Source: Rhipidocladum racemiflorum (lineage: Eukaryota > Streptophyta > Magnoliopsida > Poales > Poaceae). Taken from it: DNA of 64,000 nt. The stretch is from positions 45,851,749 to 45,915,748 of the forward strand of contig CM070590.1 of NCBI GenBank assembly GCA_036346355.1, given 5' to 3'. Under the pieces are notes generated by a model that had not been told where the DNA came from, ran no database searches, and saw only the letters and a program-made list of their open reading frames with translations. This document shows, in pieces, positions 10,536 through 22,469 of this stretch (position 1 is its first letter; every line of letters begins with the position of its first letter). A program made the position numbers and the translations under genes.

Positions 10536-13500
10536 TCAGGGATAGAATTGCCTCAGCTTTTTGATGTTCCACGCGTTAGGGACGAAATTGCCATCGGTGT
10601 CTTTGAGTCGGAAGGTGCCAGGTCGAATGATTTCTGCGATGATGAACGGGCCTTCCCACGGCAGAGAGAGCTTGTGCTTCCCTTGTTGGACTGGACTTGG
10701 CGTAGGACCAGGTCGCCGATGTTGAAGGACCGACCACGAATCTGGCGACTGTGGTACCGCCGTAGTGTCTGCTGATACTTGGCCGATCGAAGGACTGCTA
10801 CGTCACGCGCCTCGTCGAGCTGGTCGATGGCGTCTTGTTGTGACTCGAGCCCCCGTGCCTTGTTGAAGGCTTGGAGTCTTGGGGCGCCGTACTCCAGGTC
10901 GGTGGGCAGGACGGCTTCGGCACCGAACACCATGAAGAACGGTGTAAACCCGGTCGACCGGGTCGGCGTGGTCTGCAAGCTCCAAAGGATAGAGGGTAGC
11001 TCGGCCACCCATCGCCCCACGAAGTTCTTCAGTCGACTGAAAATTCGCGGCTTGAGCCCTTGGAGAATCATACCGTTTGCTCGCTCCGCCTAGCTGTTGG
11101 ATCGAGGATGAGCCACTGCTGCCCAGTCGATGCGGATGTTGAAGTCGTTGCAGAACTCAAGGAACTCCTTCCCCGTGAACTGCGTTCCGTTATCGGTGAT
11201 GATGGAGTTCGGGACTCTGAACCGATAAATGATGTCGCGGAAGAAGTTGGCCGCCTGTGCTGATGTGATGGTCGTGACTGGTTTGGCCTCTATCCACTTG
11301 GTGAATTTATCTACCGCGACAAGAAGATGGGTGAAGCCCCCGGGCGCATTTCTGTAGGGCCCGACTAGATCGAGTCCCCAGATCGCGAACGGCCACGTGA
11401 TGGGGATCGTCTGTAGGGCTTGCGCTGGAAGGTGCGTCTGCCGGGTGAAGAACTGGCATCCTTCGCAGGTGCACACGATTAGCTCGGCGTCGGCAATGGT
11501 AGTCGGCTAGTAGAAGCCATGAAAGAAGGCCTTCCCTACGAGGGATCGTGGTGCGGCATGTTGACCGCAGATTCTGCTGTGGACGTCGAGTAGCAGCTGC
11601 CTCCCTTGGTCGGCTGGGATGCATTTTTGGAGGACTCCAGAAGGGCTCCTCTTGTACAGGTCCTTTTCGACCATGACAAAGGACTTCGCCCGTCGGGCGA
11701 GGCGTCGAGCCTCGGTCGGGTCGGCAGGGAGTGATCCATCAGTCAATCGGAATCGGTTGTGAGCACATTGCGGTCCAACCCAGGCGGATCCACGTCCGAC
11801 CGTCCGGCGGTCGGGGTGATCGCTTTCAGGGGGTCGGATGTGTTCTCAATCGTCGGGTCCAACCGGATGGAGGGTTTGTGGAGGTCGGAGACGAAGATCC
11901 CGGGTGGAACCAGACTTTTGCTGGAGGCAAGGTTGGCCAGGGAATCAGCTTCACCGTTGTATCGTCTGTAGCTATGGTGAAGTTTGAAACCTTTGAACCT
12001 TTCCTCGAGCTTGCAAACCTCTAAGAAGTAGGCCGCCATGTGGGTGTCGTGAGGCTCCGTGGCCTTCATGACTTGGTCAACGATGAGCTTGGAGTCGCCG
12101 TGTACGTAGAGTCGTCGGGCGCCTAGGTCGGCGGCGATCCGAAGACCGTTGACGAGGGCTTCGTACTCGGCGACGTTGTTGGTCGCGTCGAAGAGTAGTC
12201 GGATGGCATACTGAAGCTTGTTTCCAAGCGGGGAGACGATGACGACTCCAGCACCCGCTCTGTTCTTGGTGTAGGACCCGTCGAAGTACATCGTCCAGTA
12301 CTCGGGTTCTTCGAGGGCAGGTGGCTCCTGTGCCTCGGTCCACTCGGCGATAAAGTCGGCCAAGACTTGTGACTTGATCGCCATTCTAGGAACGTACGAT
12401 ACGTCGTAGCTGTTAAGCTCGAGCGCCCACTTGGCTATCCTCCCTAAGGCGTCGCGGTTGTGGACTATCTCGCCGAGTGGTGAGGAGGTCACCACGGAGA
12501 TGGGGTGCTGGTCGAAATAGTGGAGCAGCTTCGTCTTTGTGATGAGCACTGCGTACAGCAACTTCTGTACCTGTGGGTATCGGGCCTTAGTCTCGGAGAG
12601 TACTTCGCTGATGAAGTAGACCGATCGTTGTACTTTGAGCAAACGGCCTTCTTCTGCCCACTCCACGACTAGCGCCGCGTTGACGACCTGGGTCGTGGCG
12701 GCGATGTAGAGGAGGAGCAGTTCCCCTGGCGCTGGTGCAACCAACACCGGGGGGGAGGTCAGGAAAGCCTTCAGTCGACTGAGGGCTTCCTGGGCTTCCT
12801 GCGTCCAGGTGAACTGCTGGGATTTCTTGAGCAGCTTGTAGAGCGGCATCTCGCATTCGCCGAGGCGGCAGACGAAGCGGCTCAGGGCCGCAAGGCATCC
12901 CATTAGCCTTTGGACTCCCTTCAGGTTGCTGATCGAGCCCATCCTCATGATGCCAGAGATCTTCTCCTGGTTGGCTTCGATGCCACATTCGGAGACGATG
13001 AAGCCGAGCAGCTTTCCCTTGGTGACCCTGAAAACACACTTCTCGGGGTTGAGCTTTATACGGAACCGTCGGAGGTTCGCGAAGGTTTCTTCCAGGTCGG
13101 CGATGAGGTCGTCAACCTTCCTCGTCTTGACAATGATGTCATCGACGTATGCCTCGATGTTACGGCCTATTTGGTCGTTGAAACACGTTTGCATACATCG
13201 TTGGTATGTAGCGCCCGCATTTTTCAGACCAAATGGCATCGTTAGGTAACAAAACGAGCCAAACGGAGTGATGAAGGAAGTTACGAGCTGATCAAACTCT
13301 TTCATCGCTATCCGGTGGTAGCCTGAGTATGCATCCAAAAAAGACATGGACTCGCACCCGGTGGTTGAGTTGACGACTTGGTCGATGCGGGGCAATGGAA
13401 AAGGGTCTTTGGGACACGCCTTGTTCAGGCTCATGTAATCAACACACATCCTCCATTGCTCATTTTTCTTTTTTACCAGGACAGGGTTTGCCAGCCACTC

Positions 13501-14338
13501 GGTGTGGCGTACTTCTTTTACAAACCTTGCAGCCAAAAGTTTGGTGATCTCCTCCCCAATGGCCTTGCGCTTCTCATCGTCGAAGCGGCGCAGGCGTTGG
13601 GCGATCGGCCTCGAGCCTGGTCGAATGTTCAAGGAGTGCTCGGCGACCTCCCTCGGGTACCCCAGCATGTCAGAGGACTTCCATGCGAAGACATCCCGAT
13701 TGGCTCGGAGGAAGTCGATGAGCGCGCTTTCCTATTTGGGGAGGAGCGCGGCTCCGACCAGCACAGTTTTGGCGGGATCCTCGGGATCAACCGCAACCTC
13801 CTTCGTGTCCTCGGTGGACTTGAAGGTGCTTGGCCCGGACTTGCTGGAGTCGGGGGTGGAGTCGGAGACCCTTGCGTGGAGGTCGACGAGTTCAGCAGGC
13901 GCGATGACCGCCAACGCCAGCTCGCAACTGCTTTGCTTGCAGTTGTAGGCGACCTGAAAAGACGAAGCCACGGTGATGACTCCCTGTGGCCCCGGCATCT
14001 TCATCTTCAGGTAGGTGTAGTTGGGGACCGCCATGAACTTGGCGTAGCACGGCCTCCCCAAGATAGCGTGGCAGGAGCCAGGAAACTCCACAACCTCGAA
14101 GATGAGGTTTTCGGTGCGGAAGTTGTCCGGGATCTCAAAGGTGATGGGCAGGTTGACCTGCCCGAGCAGATGGGCCTGTTAGCCCAGGACGACGCCGTGG
14201 AAGGGCGCCTTGCTCGGTCGGAGACTTGAGCGAGGAATCCCCATGGCGTCGAGGGTCTCGACATACAGGATGTTGAGGCCACTGCCGCCGTCCTTGAGCA
14301 CCTTGGGTCAGGCGCTTCGTCCATGAGCACCTTGGTCA
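10536..14338 (-). pseudogene. Tat pol: protease, reverse transcriptase, two RNase H domains, integrase
   Basis: Read on the minus strand from right to left. A protease region with AILGRPCYAKF (~14060) comes first, then reverse transcriptase with LVKKKNEQWRMCVDY, FLDAYSGYHRI, MPFGLKNAGATYQR and AYVDDIIVKT. A decayed Ty3 RNase H follows, then a second, archaeal-type RNase H (YFDGSYTKNRAGAGVVI, NNVAEYEALVNGL, HGDSKLIVDQV). Integrase carries CTCEGCQFF, LDLVGPYRN, TDNGTQFTGKEF and FMVFGAEAVLPTDLEYG, and the C-terminus ends near 10536. Premature stops lie at 14178-14180, 13732-13734, 11507-11509 and 11090-11092, with frameshifts near 11746 and 10685. Gag is absent: protease sequence runs straight into the LTR. 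The domain order is gypsy-type and the dual RNase H marks the Tat lineage. Confidence 0.93.
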
Positions 14339-15149
14339 AGCACCGGCAATACGATTTGTAAGTCTAGGGGGTCGCGCGTTGCCTCTCCTCGATGGTTGAC
14401 TCTTAGAGCCCAAGGTATATACTGGTTCGGGCCAATTGTCCCTACTCCAGTTCGTGCGTGGTTCTGTATTGCTTTCGGTTGTGAGGTTACAAGCGTCTCT
14501 TGCCTTAGGAGGGAAGAGAGTTCATCTATCCATCCCCCTGTGGGTCCTGCCTCCCTTTATATAGTCAGAGGGGGCAGGCGACATGGGGGTCTAGAAAAAG
14601 AAAAAGAAGAGGATGGAGCGTCCCTAGCCTGGGAGTCCTGGTCTTTAGCGATTGACCGGTGCCTGTCCGTCTTGTGCCGGGTCGGTAGACACACTGGGTG
14701 CCGTGGTTTTTTGCCCCGTTGGGAAGTGGCGTACCTACCCCCTGCACATCTACCAGATGCTGAGGTAGGGCTTTGACTCTGGCGCCGTCTCGGGAGGGTG
14801 CGCGTCCGTCTGCTGTACCCGTCTGGATGACGTGACCGGTGTCTTGACTTCGGTGCTTTTCTTGCAGGGGAGCCACCTACCCACGTATAGTCGTTCTGAG
14901 CCGTCGTGTCCGTTGGGCAGGCGGCCAGTCACAGGCGGGGGTGCCGAGCTCCCCTTAGGCGGAGTCGTCCTTGGCTCGCCTTGCGCCATCGAGGTGTCCG
15001 ACCTATGGGGGTCGGACCGGCTCCCGACTGGCTTGGTCGGGGACGAGTGTCCCTTGCGGCCCGGCGAGGCCTCCGGCCGAAGTTGGGCCTGGGGCGGCCC
15101 AATCATCTTCTCGGGCCGCTGGGGGTATCCATGGTATAAGTACTCGTCA
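14339..15149 (-). repeat. 5' LTR of the Tat element, inner edge truncated
   Basis: It matches 1039-1850 to its outer end, TACTCGTCA, which abuts TSD ACGCG at 15150. The inner ~14 bases (TGTCGGGGTTTCG) and the following primer-binding site are missing. The minus-strand TATA box CTATATAAAG is at about 14555-14564. Confidence 0.92.
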
Positions 15150-15154
15150 ACGCG

Positions 15155-15410
15155 GTATTCACCCAAGGGGGAGTGTTATGATATGGATAGAATCCGTATC
15201 CCCGGAGAGGACTCCATCCATTGGTGGGCGAATCTGAATTAATATTCAGGGGTCCTCTACTATATATATAGGGCATTGCCTTGTACAGAATTGATCAATC
15301 TAATAAAGAGATAGGTTTCCCCCTTTATGGTGTGCTTCTCCTTCTTCTGTTCGTGTGCTTGCATTGGCATGTCGTTGATTGCATGGGTGAACAATCTAGT
15401 TTCACAACAA
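15155..15410 (+). mobile_element. Copia polypurine tract and 3' LTR
   Basis: The internal copia sequence resumes after the gypsy insertion with AAGGGGGAG, a polypurine tract, followed by an LTR starting TGTTATGATATGG at 15174. A TATA-like run lies at about 15261-15272 and a poly(A)-signal-like AATAAAG at about 15302. The right edge is uncertain (somewhere near 15405-15410), because the 5' copy is outside the window. Confidence 0.65.
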
Positions 15411-15959
15411 CTACAACCGGACCCCTAGTCCAATTTTTGCTGCTGCCGTGTGGAATACAAGAGTAAGAAACGACGTACCATGAAGATCGCGCCACCCTTG
15501 CACGTCGACTAGACGTCGTTCCGTGTCATGTTCAGTGGATATGGACACATTTCATATTAGTGCACTACTCACAAATATTGGTACAATAGTTGTAGTGTAC
15601 AGAAGATACATGCTAATTCTAATTCAATAGCATGAGAATACTTCCATTTCCACGCTACAGAAAAGTTCATAAAAAGTATTCTGCCATCTTCTCGCACAGA
15701 AACTACACATCTAGATCATCTGTTTACCCATGCCACCTTCCAAACGAAAGACAGGACCAGATGCAGTTGGTAGTATAAATGCAACTTATGGTGTTGCGTG
15801 CCAACCGTTGGATCGAAAAGCGACCGCTCAGATTGATCCAAAGTACTATAGCAAACAGTACAGTAGCAAATAGTACTATAGCAAGCATGGTAACAACGGG
15901 TTTAAACAATCTAGACCATTCGGTTGCTCGATTGGATAGCCCATATTTATGATAACTGT
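15411..15959. other. Intergenic sequence downstream of NPF-1
   Basis: No gene seen. It contains a short low-complexity stretch of repeated AGTACTATAGCAA-like words around 15840-15890. The NPF-1 3' untranslated region should start at its right edge. Confidence 0.4.
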
Positions 15960-18900
15960 TTAAGTTGTAACTCTCACAGGACTGCCAACGATCGCTCTCC
16001 CCGATTGAGCCTTCTTATCTCCTCGATCCACAACCCTTTGGTTATTCCTATACACATACCTCCTCGCAAAGAACATGTAAACGATGAACGACACCAGCTC
16101 AAGAACCGCAAGCAGCCCATAGAACCTATCAAGCTTGCCCTTGTTCAAGTTCGTCCCATCGAGCCATCCTCCGGTCCCGTCACCGCGCCTCGTAACCCGG
16201 TTTGCCACCTGGATCAGCAGGCTCCCCAACCAAGCCGACACCCCAAGAATGCAGTAGAAGATGGAGCTACCAATGGACTTCATCCCCATGGATGCCTCGC
16301 TGTAGAAGAACTCAAGGAGCCCCACGAAGGAGGTGACGTCCACCACCCCTAGGAGGAAGAACTGCACCGTCAGCCAGAACACGGACATCGGGATCCCGGT
16401 GGTCGCGTCCAGTAGGTCGTTCTCCTCTGCTATCCTCTTCCTCTTCGTCTCCACCAGCGCGGCGACGCCGGTTGCCACGGTGGCGGAGAGGAACCCGATG
16501 CCAATGCGCTGGAGGTGCGTGACGCCGCCGACGTACCCGGTGATCCTGCGCAAGGGGGGGACGATGAACCGGTCGTAGAGGATCAGGATCACCATCTGGA
16601 AGACGGTCGGGATGACGAAGAGCGTCGCGGGGGAGATGTGGATGGCCCCGAGCTTGGTGTCCATGGTGTTGCCCTGCTGCACGGTGAAGTTGAGGATGAG
16701 CGGCACCGGGATATAGCCGAGGATGGAGGTGAGGAAGATGGGCACCATACGGAGAACGATCTTGGTCTCCTCCACCTGGGTTATGGTGCAGAGCGACCAT
16801 GAGCCTGTCTTTCCAGTGTCTACTGCTGCTCTCTCAAGGCACCTGAAAGTAATGAAACATTTTTCAGGTTTTACATTTTGCCAGTGTTTACAGGGGTCGT
16901 GGAAGGCCCAGATTTGTAATTACTGAAAGCCCTCTGTTCTCTGGAGCACTTCAAGCACAATGCCGTCATCTTGGTTGGTTTGCTTCAGTTCACTGGGGTT
17001 CTCGGGTAAGTGAACTCTTCTTTTCTTGAATGCCACTACAAGAACCTGACGTGGAGAATTCTAGCATATTAGAAGTCCTAATACATGCTGTGTATTACAA
17101 GAACAGAACTTCAATATTACTTGCAAGATTCTCGTGATTGGGCTTCCACTCGGCAGCTGGTTCCTGTAAAACGGGAACCCGGCAACCCATATCAGCATCC
17201 CCACCAGCACGCACAGCGCACACACGGCGAATCCGAGATCCCATCCTCTGCTGTTCTCCACCCACACGATGAACACGAGCCCGACGAACCCGCCGGAGGA
17301 CACGGCGAAGGTATACCAGTTGAAAAAGCTCGTCTCCTGCCTCTGCTCGACGGGGTCGGCCGTGTCGAATTGGTCGCCGCCCAGCGCCGGAAGGCACGCC
17401 CGCGCCGCGCCGTCGCCGATGGTGACGAGGTAGAGGCCCAGAAGGAGCAGGCTGAGGTTGGAACCGCGGACTGGCTCGCAGGTGGTGCTGGTCTGCTGGC
17501 CGTTGGGACCGCACGGTGGCGGGTGCAGGGAGGGCACGTGCGCTTGAACCGCTAGCAGGATGTATCCCTGCAACACAATTCATGACAAGTTGAAGCAACC
17601 TGAGACTTCTACACAGGCCGAACAAATTACTTCACGAATTACTAGTTGTCAAATTATAATTATCTGGTTCAGAGTTTGCTGGAACAGTCATGAGCATTCC
17701 AATTACATTGATTGCTGTTACTGAATGTCCAGTTTTGCCACATCAAAAACCATGGCAATGTAACATGCTAGTGCAAAGGAGCTTTCTGTAACATGCAGGG
17801 GTACATGTGGCTTTATGAGGCACCTATTTTTGCTCATGAACACTTATGGAACCCAGTGTTAAGCAAATGAAAGAGAGCTCCTTGGTCGGAAAAAAATTGC
17901 AATGTAGAGTTTCTGAAAAGTTGTCGTAACAGAATACTAGACATTTGTTCAACTATGGCTACTTCACCCGCCAATGGTATCCATGTCTTTTGGCTAACAA
18001 CCACCATTCAAGTCACGCTAACCATATGTTAGGTCGGATTATTGAGTATTTTCCAGAATTTGATATAGGGAATATGATAACCAAAAGCATCCTTGAACCT
18101 TGGACATTTGCAGTGTGCAGGTAGCATTCTTGACACCTTGACTATATGTGAGGTGGGTTTACTGAGAGCGTAGGTACCCATAGACAGTTTTAAGAAAGGA
18201 GGAATTTTGTAGGTTTGCTGCACCTGAACTTCTATTAAATCTCCAATTTTATTTTTAAAACAATCTACCATTTTTAGATTATTAAATCCCTAACCTGTGC
18301 GTTATATGTAGACACAATTATTTAACCTTACGCTTCTCTGTATGGATTTGTTGAGACTGAGAAGGCTTCAATGTTTTCTTGCTGTTTTGGGCATCTTGCT
18401 TGTCTATCAATTATGAGTCGTGATGATGTTTTGTCACTTTTGTGCCAACTTGGGCCACAGCATCAGCCCCCAAGACTATTACTATTTGATAGTCGTTAAC
18501 TTCAAACCAAAGCAATTAAAATGTTACATCAAAAGGCAATAAAAATATAAAAAAATGTAAGAAAAAGGAATCTGGTGTCTGAAAAACATCTAGATGTTTT
18601 TTCTTCGCAGAAAAATCAATCAGCTTTCAAGGATCCACATGCCCTGAAAACCATCCTCTCCCATCCAATCGCCCCTTTCCCGTGCTGCGAACGCGCCCAC
18701 CTCTTCCCGACACTTCCACCCCCTTTAGTTTAGCCCCGCCCCCCTCCCCGCTGACTCGCTACCGCACGCTATTGGCCAACTTCATCATCGTCGCTCCTAT
18801 TGATGTCGGCGGTGGCCACAATCAGTTGCTGGGCGTACAGGCGGTGGCAGCCACACCACATTTGCTACATTTTAGAAGAAAAAAAGTCCATTTTTTAACC

Positions 18901-21900
18901 TTCAGTTAAGGCTTAAGTCCAAATTTTCCTTCAACTCCAAAACTACTTCATTTTCACTCTCGAACTATAAAAAAAATTTCACAATTCAACCATAGTTTGG
19001 TTTCATAATTCGTTTTCTGGTTTCATAATTCGTTTTCACCACTTTGGCAACCACATCACTAGTTTTGGCTTTGGTGGCATTACTAATTAGCAGGAGAAAA
19101 TAAACAAAAGTAAATATTAATTCATTGACCCCATGAGTCTTTCTTCCCCCTCCCTCTTTCTTGTCTTTCATTATTTCCATCCTCTTCCTTTGCTCTACTT
19201 TCTTCCGACAGCTGCTTGTACTACTCCGCCTCCATGGCGGATGGTGCCACTTGTCTGCCCCAAGCAAGGTGAGAAACCATCCAGGTACTAGTTTCGAGTT
19301 CGGAGGACAAACAAATTGATTAAAATAAAGATCATGGTCCAATCTGCAATTTCCCTTCTCTTGGAACACAAATACTAGCAAGAACCACGAACAAATTGAT
19401 TCAAATCAAGATGGCAACGCTCAGGTCTAGCAGGTCCATGAAGACAGCGAAAAAGAACCAGCAGTGTAACACTTCCTTGGTGACACTTTCTTTTGTCGGT
19501 GGACTGATGCAGACCGACTCCTCAGGCTGGCTCATGTGTTGTGTTGCTGGCAGGGCTGCCGAGTGCCGACTGGACTGAAGCAGATGCAGGCGAGGTAATG
19601 GAAAGGCGGAAACAGCGGATCGAGGCAAGAGTGTGTGCGCGGAGGATTTGCCTGGGTGGGGAGAGGGGAGACCGAGGAGGTAAGGGAAAGAGGCGGCTAG
19701 AGCGACGGAGCTCAGCGATGTGGTAGTCAGTGGAATCGGTGGCGGGGTGGAATAGACGCCATTGCAGTTGAACGGAGAGGGAGAAGAGGAGAGGCTGCAC
19801 CATTTTTTATTCATTTATTTGCTGATGTCATTCACGTCAGCCAAACTTACCACCTCATCTCGATGTGGCGACGTCGTAAGCGCAAAATCTTATATTATTG
19901 GAGCAACAACAATAGTAAAACCTACAACTTACTTCTCTCATCTATATCATTTAGAGTAAAAAAAAGTTGATTTGTGCAATAATTATCTCTCATCCATATT
20001 ATTTAGAGTAAACAAAAAGCCAACTTATATAATAACCGTTTTCTAAAGATTATCTTTAGATGCGATGCAATAACTATCTGTTCTCTCTTGTACATAAATA
20101 ATCTACCGATGCTTCCGTATAAAGCTAACTACTAATAAGAGCCATCTCTCTTCTTTCTCCTTATTTCTCACTCTTTTATATAGAACAAAGTTAATATATA
20201 CAGATTAATATAAGTTGAGATCATTTTACTAGACTTATTCTTAGTCGAGAGTTGTGTTTCAGGCGGTTTGAAAGTTAGAATTGTCTATCGGACCAACATA
20301 AATACGGTTGAAAATAAACCTCTTCTTTTCTAGAAGCAGAGGACTCTCAGCACCCCAGTTCCATTTTATTCAATAATCAAACCAAGTTCACCGGGACCCA
20401 CCCTACGACGTTACTACCAAGCCCCAAAATTCTTTGGTTGAGTGCTTGATGAATCACCAAAGGAACCAATCGTGCAGGAATCTCAAGGTATGGGGCTGTT
20501 TGGTTTGTATCCATTTGTTGCCAATGCTTGCCATGCCAAATTTTGGTAGTGTTGACCAAATTTGGCAAGCATTTGGTTTGCAACCAAATTTTGGCTAGAT
20601 TCTTTTCTCCATTGGCTAGCCAAATTTTTCTAGTTCATTTTCTAGCCAATAGTTGGCCAAACTTTGGCCACCAATTTGGGCACCAAAATTTGGCTAGCCA
20701 AATTTTGGCATGGCATGGCTTGGCAAATTTGGCCTCAAACCAAACAGCCCCATAATCTAATGGCTTAAATTTATTTGGTAGGAAAATGGCAGCCGATTAT
20801 TAGTGTTTAAATTCAAAATAGAAATAGCATTGAGACTTGTTCCTACCGTATAGTACTTCCCGACAAAAATGCTATCTAGATCTGACAATTATCACCATCT
20901 GTTAGCAGTTATCCAAATTGCTGATTTTTTTTTTCATAAAGGCGAAAGAGACAACACTAGTGTCTTCACTACACAAATCATACTAAAGTTGACTGTGGCA
21001 AGCAAATCAAGTGTGCAACATCAACCACCAAGAAGATTCTTTTCTCTTCTAAAACGCTACTTTCACGCAAAAATCTGTCAGCAAAAACCCTACACATGAA
21101 AATGTAGTTAGAATATATATATACCAGTATCTCAATGGGTCCGAAGATGAGGACGGTGTAGAAGCGCTTGATGTAAGAGTCGGCGAGGAACGCCGCCGGT
21201 ATGGAGAACATCTGCAGCGCGGCGAAGAAGTTGCTCGCCGTCGTCGAGGCCTCCGCGACGTCCATGTGCATCTTGCCACGCAGGTAGCTCACCAGGTTCA
21301 TGATGTTGGCTATATTGGCCGCGTTGCTGAGCAGCACCAGCGCTGCATGCAGGGGAAATTAACTTGAGCAGAAAAAAAAAAATGAATAATGAACAGCATG
21401 AAAATGATGTCTCATTGACCGTCTGATTGAAAGATACATCGGTGAGATCAAGCATGGGTGTCAACATCAAGAGAGAAGAATTAAACCTTCTGGTCAGTCC
21501 GAGTTGTGGAAAAATGCACACTAACTAACAAAGAAAAGGAAGAAGCTAGTAAGGTGAGAGTACGTAGCTAACTAGCTGAAGAAAAGGGTGTCCATCTCAT
21601 CGAACTAGTCTATTTTTTTCGGACAAATTTTACACTGGATAACATAGGTAGTAAATAGTGATAGTAAAAATTAATTCTAATCATTCATTTCTCAAGAGTA
21701 TTTTAGGTTTTTCTATCCATTCATTAGAGGTATTTTAGACTTTCCCTAATCCGTTCATAGTTTTGGATTCACCGAATACCTGATGATCTTCAAAGACTTC
21801 TTATCCATTCATCCGCCATTCATCAGGATCACATGACGTGTTTTACCATAGATAACAAATGATATGATAGAGTTTTTTACCATTTTACCTCTTTCTGAAT

Positions 21901-22422
21901 TTTACTACCAATACTATAGGTGGCAGTATAACCGTATCTAAATCGATTTCAACCATTATATTTAAAGGAATGAGCGGCTTATATTAATTTTAATCCACTA
22001 TAAAAGAGCTCATTTTTTTATATGCCTATAACGAAAATACAAACTGCTTGATTTTCTCCATCAAAAATTAAATTGCTTGTTTGTAGATATGACATGTGAA
22101 GTAAGTTTACTTACTCAACAATTACTTTAGAAGCGTTCTCCATGTAAAACTTGTCTGCCAGGATCACTGGACCAAACGTACTAATTAAAAAAAAAATCTT
22201 ATTATTGTTATTTGTTGGCTAGTCTATGTACGCATTCTGGATAGAAGATAACCAAGAACTCAGTTGTGAGCAAAATCAGTAGACAGATCGAACACTGGGA
22301 AAAACCAACAACATGCAAGCATCACGAACTTACTGTGAACGAAGATTGAAGCTCTCACTCCTCCATGCCTCTTGGTATCAACCGGCCTCCCCCTCCAGTC
22401 CACAAGCCCCGATGAGCTGCCC

Positions 22423-22424
<2 letters not shown>
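15960..22424 (-). CDS. NPF-1: NRT1/PTR-family (NPF) transporter, five exons
   Basis: A 12-TM proton-coupled-type transporter of the plant NPF/POT family; substrates range from nitrate and peptides to hormones and cannot be told from sequence. CDS exons on the minus strand: 22334-22424, 21125-21342, 17121-17567, 16924-17045, 15960-16842 (1761 nt, 586 aa). All introns have GT-AG ends and phases fit. The N-terminus reads MGSSSGLVDWRGRPVDTKRH. Other landmarks are FLADSYIKRFYT, ALGGDQFD, FFNWYTF, GFPFYRNQLPSGSP, ISPATLFVIPTVFQM, GVVDVTSFVGLLEFFYSEA and WLDGTNLNKGKLDRFY. Length is normal for the family. The TM1 ExxE[K/R] motif is replaced by VLLSN. I chose the Met at 22424; a farther Met at 22490 would translate the GA repeat as Arg-Glu. 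A sister gene lies at 45581-53908. I did not assign an NPF subfamily. Confidence 0.93.
17568..21124. other. NPF-1 intron 2 (~3.6 kb)
   Basis: Noncoding by splice-site logic. It holds one clear MITE (20491-20752), a short direct repeat of GGTTTCATAATTCGTTTTC near 19008-19040, and AT-rich stretches around 19940-20250 that resemble decayed MITEs. Small ORFs here (for example at 19396-19814) lack any family resemblance. Confidence 0.8.
20491..20752. mobile_element. MITE with ~17-bp inverted ends in NPF-1 intron 2
   Basis: The ends TGGGGCTGTTTGGTTTG and CAAACCAAACAGCCCCA are perfect inverted repeats. The interior is a shuffled array of CCAAATTTTGGC-like words in both orientations. It is flanked by TA on both sides. 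The superfamily is undecided: the ends look Tourist-like, but a 3-bp TWA duplication is not intact. Confidence 0.85.
21343..22333. other. NPF-1 intron 1 (~1 kb)
   Basis: AT-rich and noncoding, between exon 1 (donor GTAAGT at 22333) and exon 2 (acceptor ATGCAG). No transposon with clear ends was recognised. Confidence 0.75.

Positions 22425-22429
<5 letters not shown>

Positions 22430-22468
<39 letters not shown>
22430..22468. repeat. (CT)n/(GA)n microsatellite just upstream of the NPF-1 start
   Basis: About 19 CT dinucleotides on the plus strand, that is (GA)n on the coding strand, ending a few bases before the ATG at 22424. It would lie in the 5' untranslated region. GA tracts of this kind in plant leaders can bind GAGA-type factors, but that role is only inferred here. 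Confidence 0.9.

Positions 22469-22469
<1 letters not shown>

Larger units (their letters stand above)
1025..15149 (-). mobile_element. Tat-lineage Ty3/gypsy LTR retrotransposon, gag-deleted, with antisense genes
   Basis: The element is bounded by 5-bp target-site duplications ACGCG (1020-1024 and 15150-15154) and starts TG and ends CA. LTRs lie at 1025-1850 and 14339-15149, and pol is on the minus strand at the right. Three things point to the Tat lineage (Grande, RIRE2 and similar): a second RNase H domain after the Ty3-type one, a 3' region of nearly 9 kb between pol and the 3' LTR, and plus-strand antisense ORFs with tandem arrays in that region. The 5' leader, primer-binding site and gag are missing. 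A truncated LTR of another family sits at 4587-~6650. Stops and frameshifts in pol mean it cannot move on its own. Confidence 0.92.

Noticed and set aside
10320..10775. Plus-strand ORF extending over the pol C-terminus
   Set aside because: This stretch is the complement of the integrase C-terminal region; only the first ~75 codons (10080-10305) could be independent.
11731..14229. Plus-strand ORFs opposite reverse transcriptase
   Set aside because: They are complements of pol codons with no recognisable protein.
16312..17625. Alternative-frame ORFs over NPF-1 exons
   Set aside because: Shadows of the transporter coding sequence; Arg/His/Pro-rich composition typical of shifted GC-rich exons.
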